This document shows, in pieces, positions 63,345 to 64,000 of a DNA stretch of 64,000 nucleotides. A program made the translations under genes and the position numbers. Where the stretch lies: positions 4,960,001 through 5,024,000 of the forward strand of contig NZ_CP011807.3 of assembly GCF_001029105.3 (NCBI RefSeq), given 5' to 3'. Within the stretch, counting starts at the first letter, position 1. Each line of letters opens with the position of its first letter. Under the pieces are notes generated by a model, which saw only the letters and a list, made by a program, of their open reading frames with translations, had not been told where the DNA came from and did no database searches. The stretch comes from Pandoraea faecigallinarum. GTDB taxonomy: Bacteria; Pseudomonadota; Gammaproteobacteria; Burkholderiales; Burkholderiaceae.

Positions 63345-64000
63345 TTACTCTTTGATGACCGTCTTGGCTTCCTTCACCAGATCGTCCGACAGCTTCACGC
63401 CTTGCTTGGCGGCAGCGGCCGTGTTGACGAACAGTTCCAGATTCGAGCTGGTCTGCGAAGCGATCGTGCCGGGCTTTTCCCCCTTGAGGATGCGGCCCAC
63501 AACCTTGCCGGTCTGACGGCCGAGATCGTAATAGTTGATGCCCAGTGCCGCGATGGCGCCGCGCTTCACGCTATCCGTGTCCGAAGCGACCAGCGGAATC
63601 TTGCGATCGTTGGCGACCTTCACCAGCGATTCATACGCCGACACGACATTGTTGTCCGTGTTCGTGTAGATCACGTCGACCTTGCCGACCAGACTGTTGG
63701 CGGCCGAGCTGATGTCCACGGTGCGCGGCGCGGCGGCCGTCTGAAGCTTCAGTCCGGCAGCCGGCAACAGCTTCTCGAGTTCCTTCACGACCACCACCGA
63801 GTTGGCTTCGCCCGGGTTGTACACCATACCCACGGTCTTGGCGTTGGGCACGACACGCTTGATGAGTGCCACTTGCTTGTCCAGCGGCAGCTTGTCGGAC
63901 ACGCCGGTCACGTTGGTGCCCGAGGCGTCCCAGCTCTTGACCAGTTGTGCGGCGACCGGATCGGTCACGCCGGAGTACACAAGCGGCACCGACTTGGTCG
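63345..64000 (-). CDS. ABC transporter substrate-binding protein (TrpX/COG2984-like), C-terminal part
   Basis: The last 217 residues of a periplasmic binding protein; the N-terminus and signal peptide are beyond the right edge. Motifs are VPLVYSGVTDPVAAQLVKSW, NAKTVGMVYNPGEANSVVVV and VDVIYTNTDNNVVSAYESLV. The family end PLVASDTDSVKRGAIAALGI and YYDLGRQTGKVVGRILKGEK follow. It would deliver substrate to the permease downstream. An in-frame GTG at 63989 inside the sequence is not the start; the coding region continues to the edge. Confidence 0.88.
   Translation of the reverse strand, partial: TKSVPLVYSGVTDPVAAQLVKSWDASGTNVTGVSDKLPLDKQVALIKRVVPNAKTVGMVYNPGEANSVVVVKELEKLLPAAGLKLQTAAAPRTVDISSAANSLVGKVDVIYTNTDNNVVSAYESLVKVANDRKIPLVASDTDSVKRGAIAALGINYYDLGRQTGKVVGRILKGEKPGTIASQTSSNLELFVNTAAAAKQGVKLSDDLVKEAKTVIKE

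Overview
The window looks like the chromosome of a high-GC betaproteobacterium of the order Burkholderiales, most likely Pandoraea or a close relative. The basis is the GC-rich third codon positions, a complete soxCD/YZ/AX/B thiosulfate-oxidation operon, the rsmI/yraN/diaA/dolP neighbourhood, a caa3-type oxidase, and a Burkholderiaceae-style O-antigen cluster. The genus is inferred from gene content only.

Left part (1-6.7 kb): the 5' end of a DUF1445 (D-glutamate cyclase-like) gene is divergent from a LysR regulator. A caa3-type cytochrome c oxidase operon follows on the minus strand (subunit II fused to cytochrome c, subunit I, two subunit-III-family proteins, subunit IV).

6.9-23.4 kb: a surface-polysaccharide (O-antigen) locus. 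A CapD/WbpM-like dehydratase lies on the minus strand, divergent from a long plus-strand operon. That operon makes GDP-mannose and GDP-6-deoxyhexoses (manC, fcl, gmd) and encodes a flippase, a polymerase-like membrane protein, glycosyltransferases, a GmhA isomerase, an acyltransferase, a sugar aminotransferase, an initiating sugar-phosphate transferase and a WaaL-like ligase.

23.5-37.8 kb: an integrated plasmid-like element of about 14.3 kb, bounded by 46-bp perfect direct repeats of the 3' part of a tRNA-Ala(CGC) gene. It encodes a tyrosine integrase, Vsr, a C5-methyltransferase with a candidate restriction enzyme, and an OLD-type ATPase/TOPRIM nuclease. It also holds a fragment of IncP-type transfer machinery: TrbJ, a TrbK-like lipoprotein, TrbL, an RP4-like oriT, traJ broken by an amber codon, and a TraK homologue. 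Two exact KorB-type operators are present, as are a RepA-family initiator with iteron-like repeats and a DnaA box, and an AlpA-like DNA-binding protein beside the right end. No relaxase, coupling protein, korB or TrbB-I was seen. It therefore looks like a defence-carrying integrative plasmid that would need a helper plasmid to move.

37.8-51.4 kb: sulfur oxidation. soxR-like ArsR, soxC, soxD, a small cytochrome c, soxY, soxZ, soxA, soxX, a TlpA-like thioredoxin and soxB run on the minus strand. They are followed by a two-partner-secretion transporter with no partner in view and a flavocytochrome c sulfide dehydrogenase pair (fccAB).

51.4-64 kb: dolP, diaA and yraN are divergent from rsmI. A giant 2482-residue protein then carries about five tandem repeats of roughly 67 residues, leucine-rich repeats and a C-terminal NEL (IpaH/SspH-type) E3 ubiquitin ligase domain with its CEDRV catalytic motif, which suggests a very large secreted effector. 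The window ends with an ABC transporter of the TrpXYZ-like family (ATPase, permease, partial binding protein).
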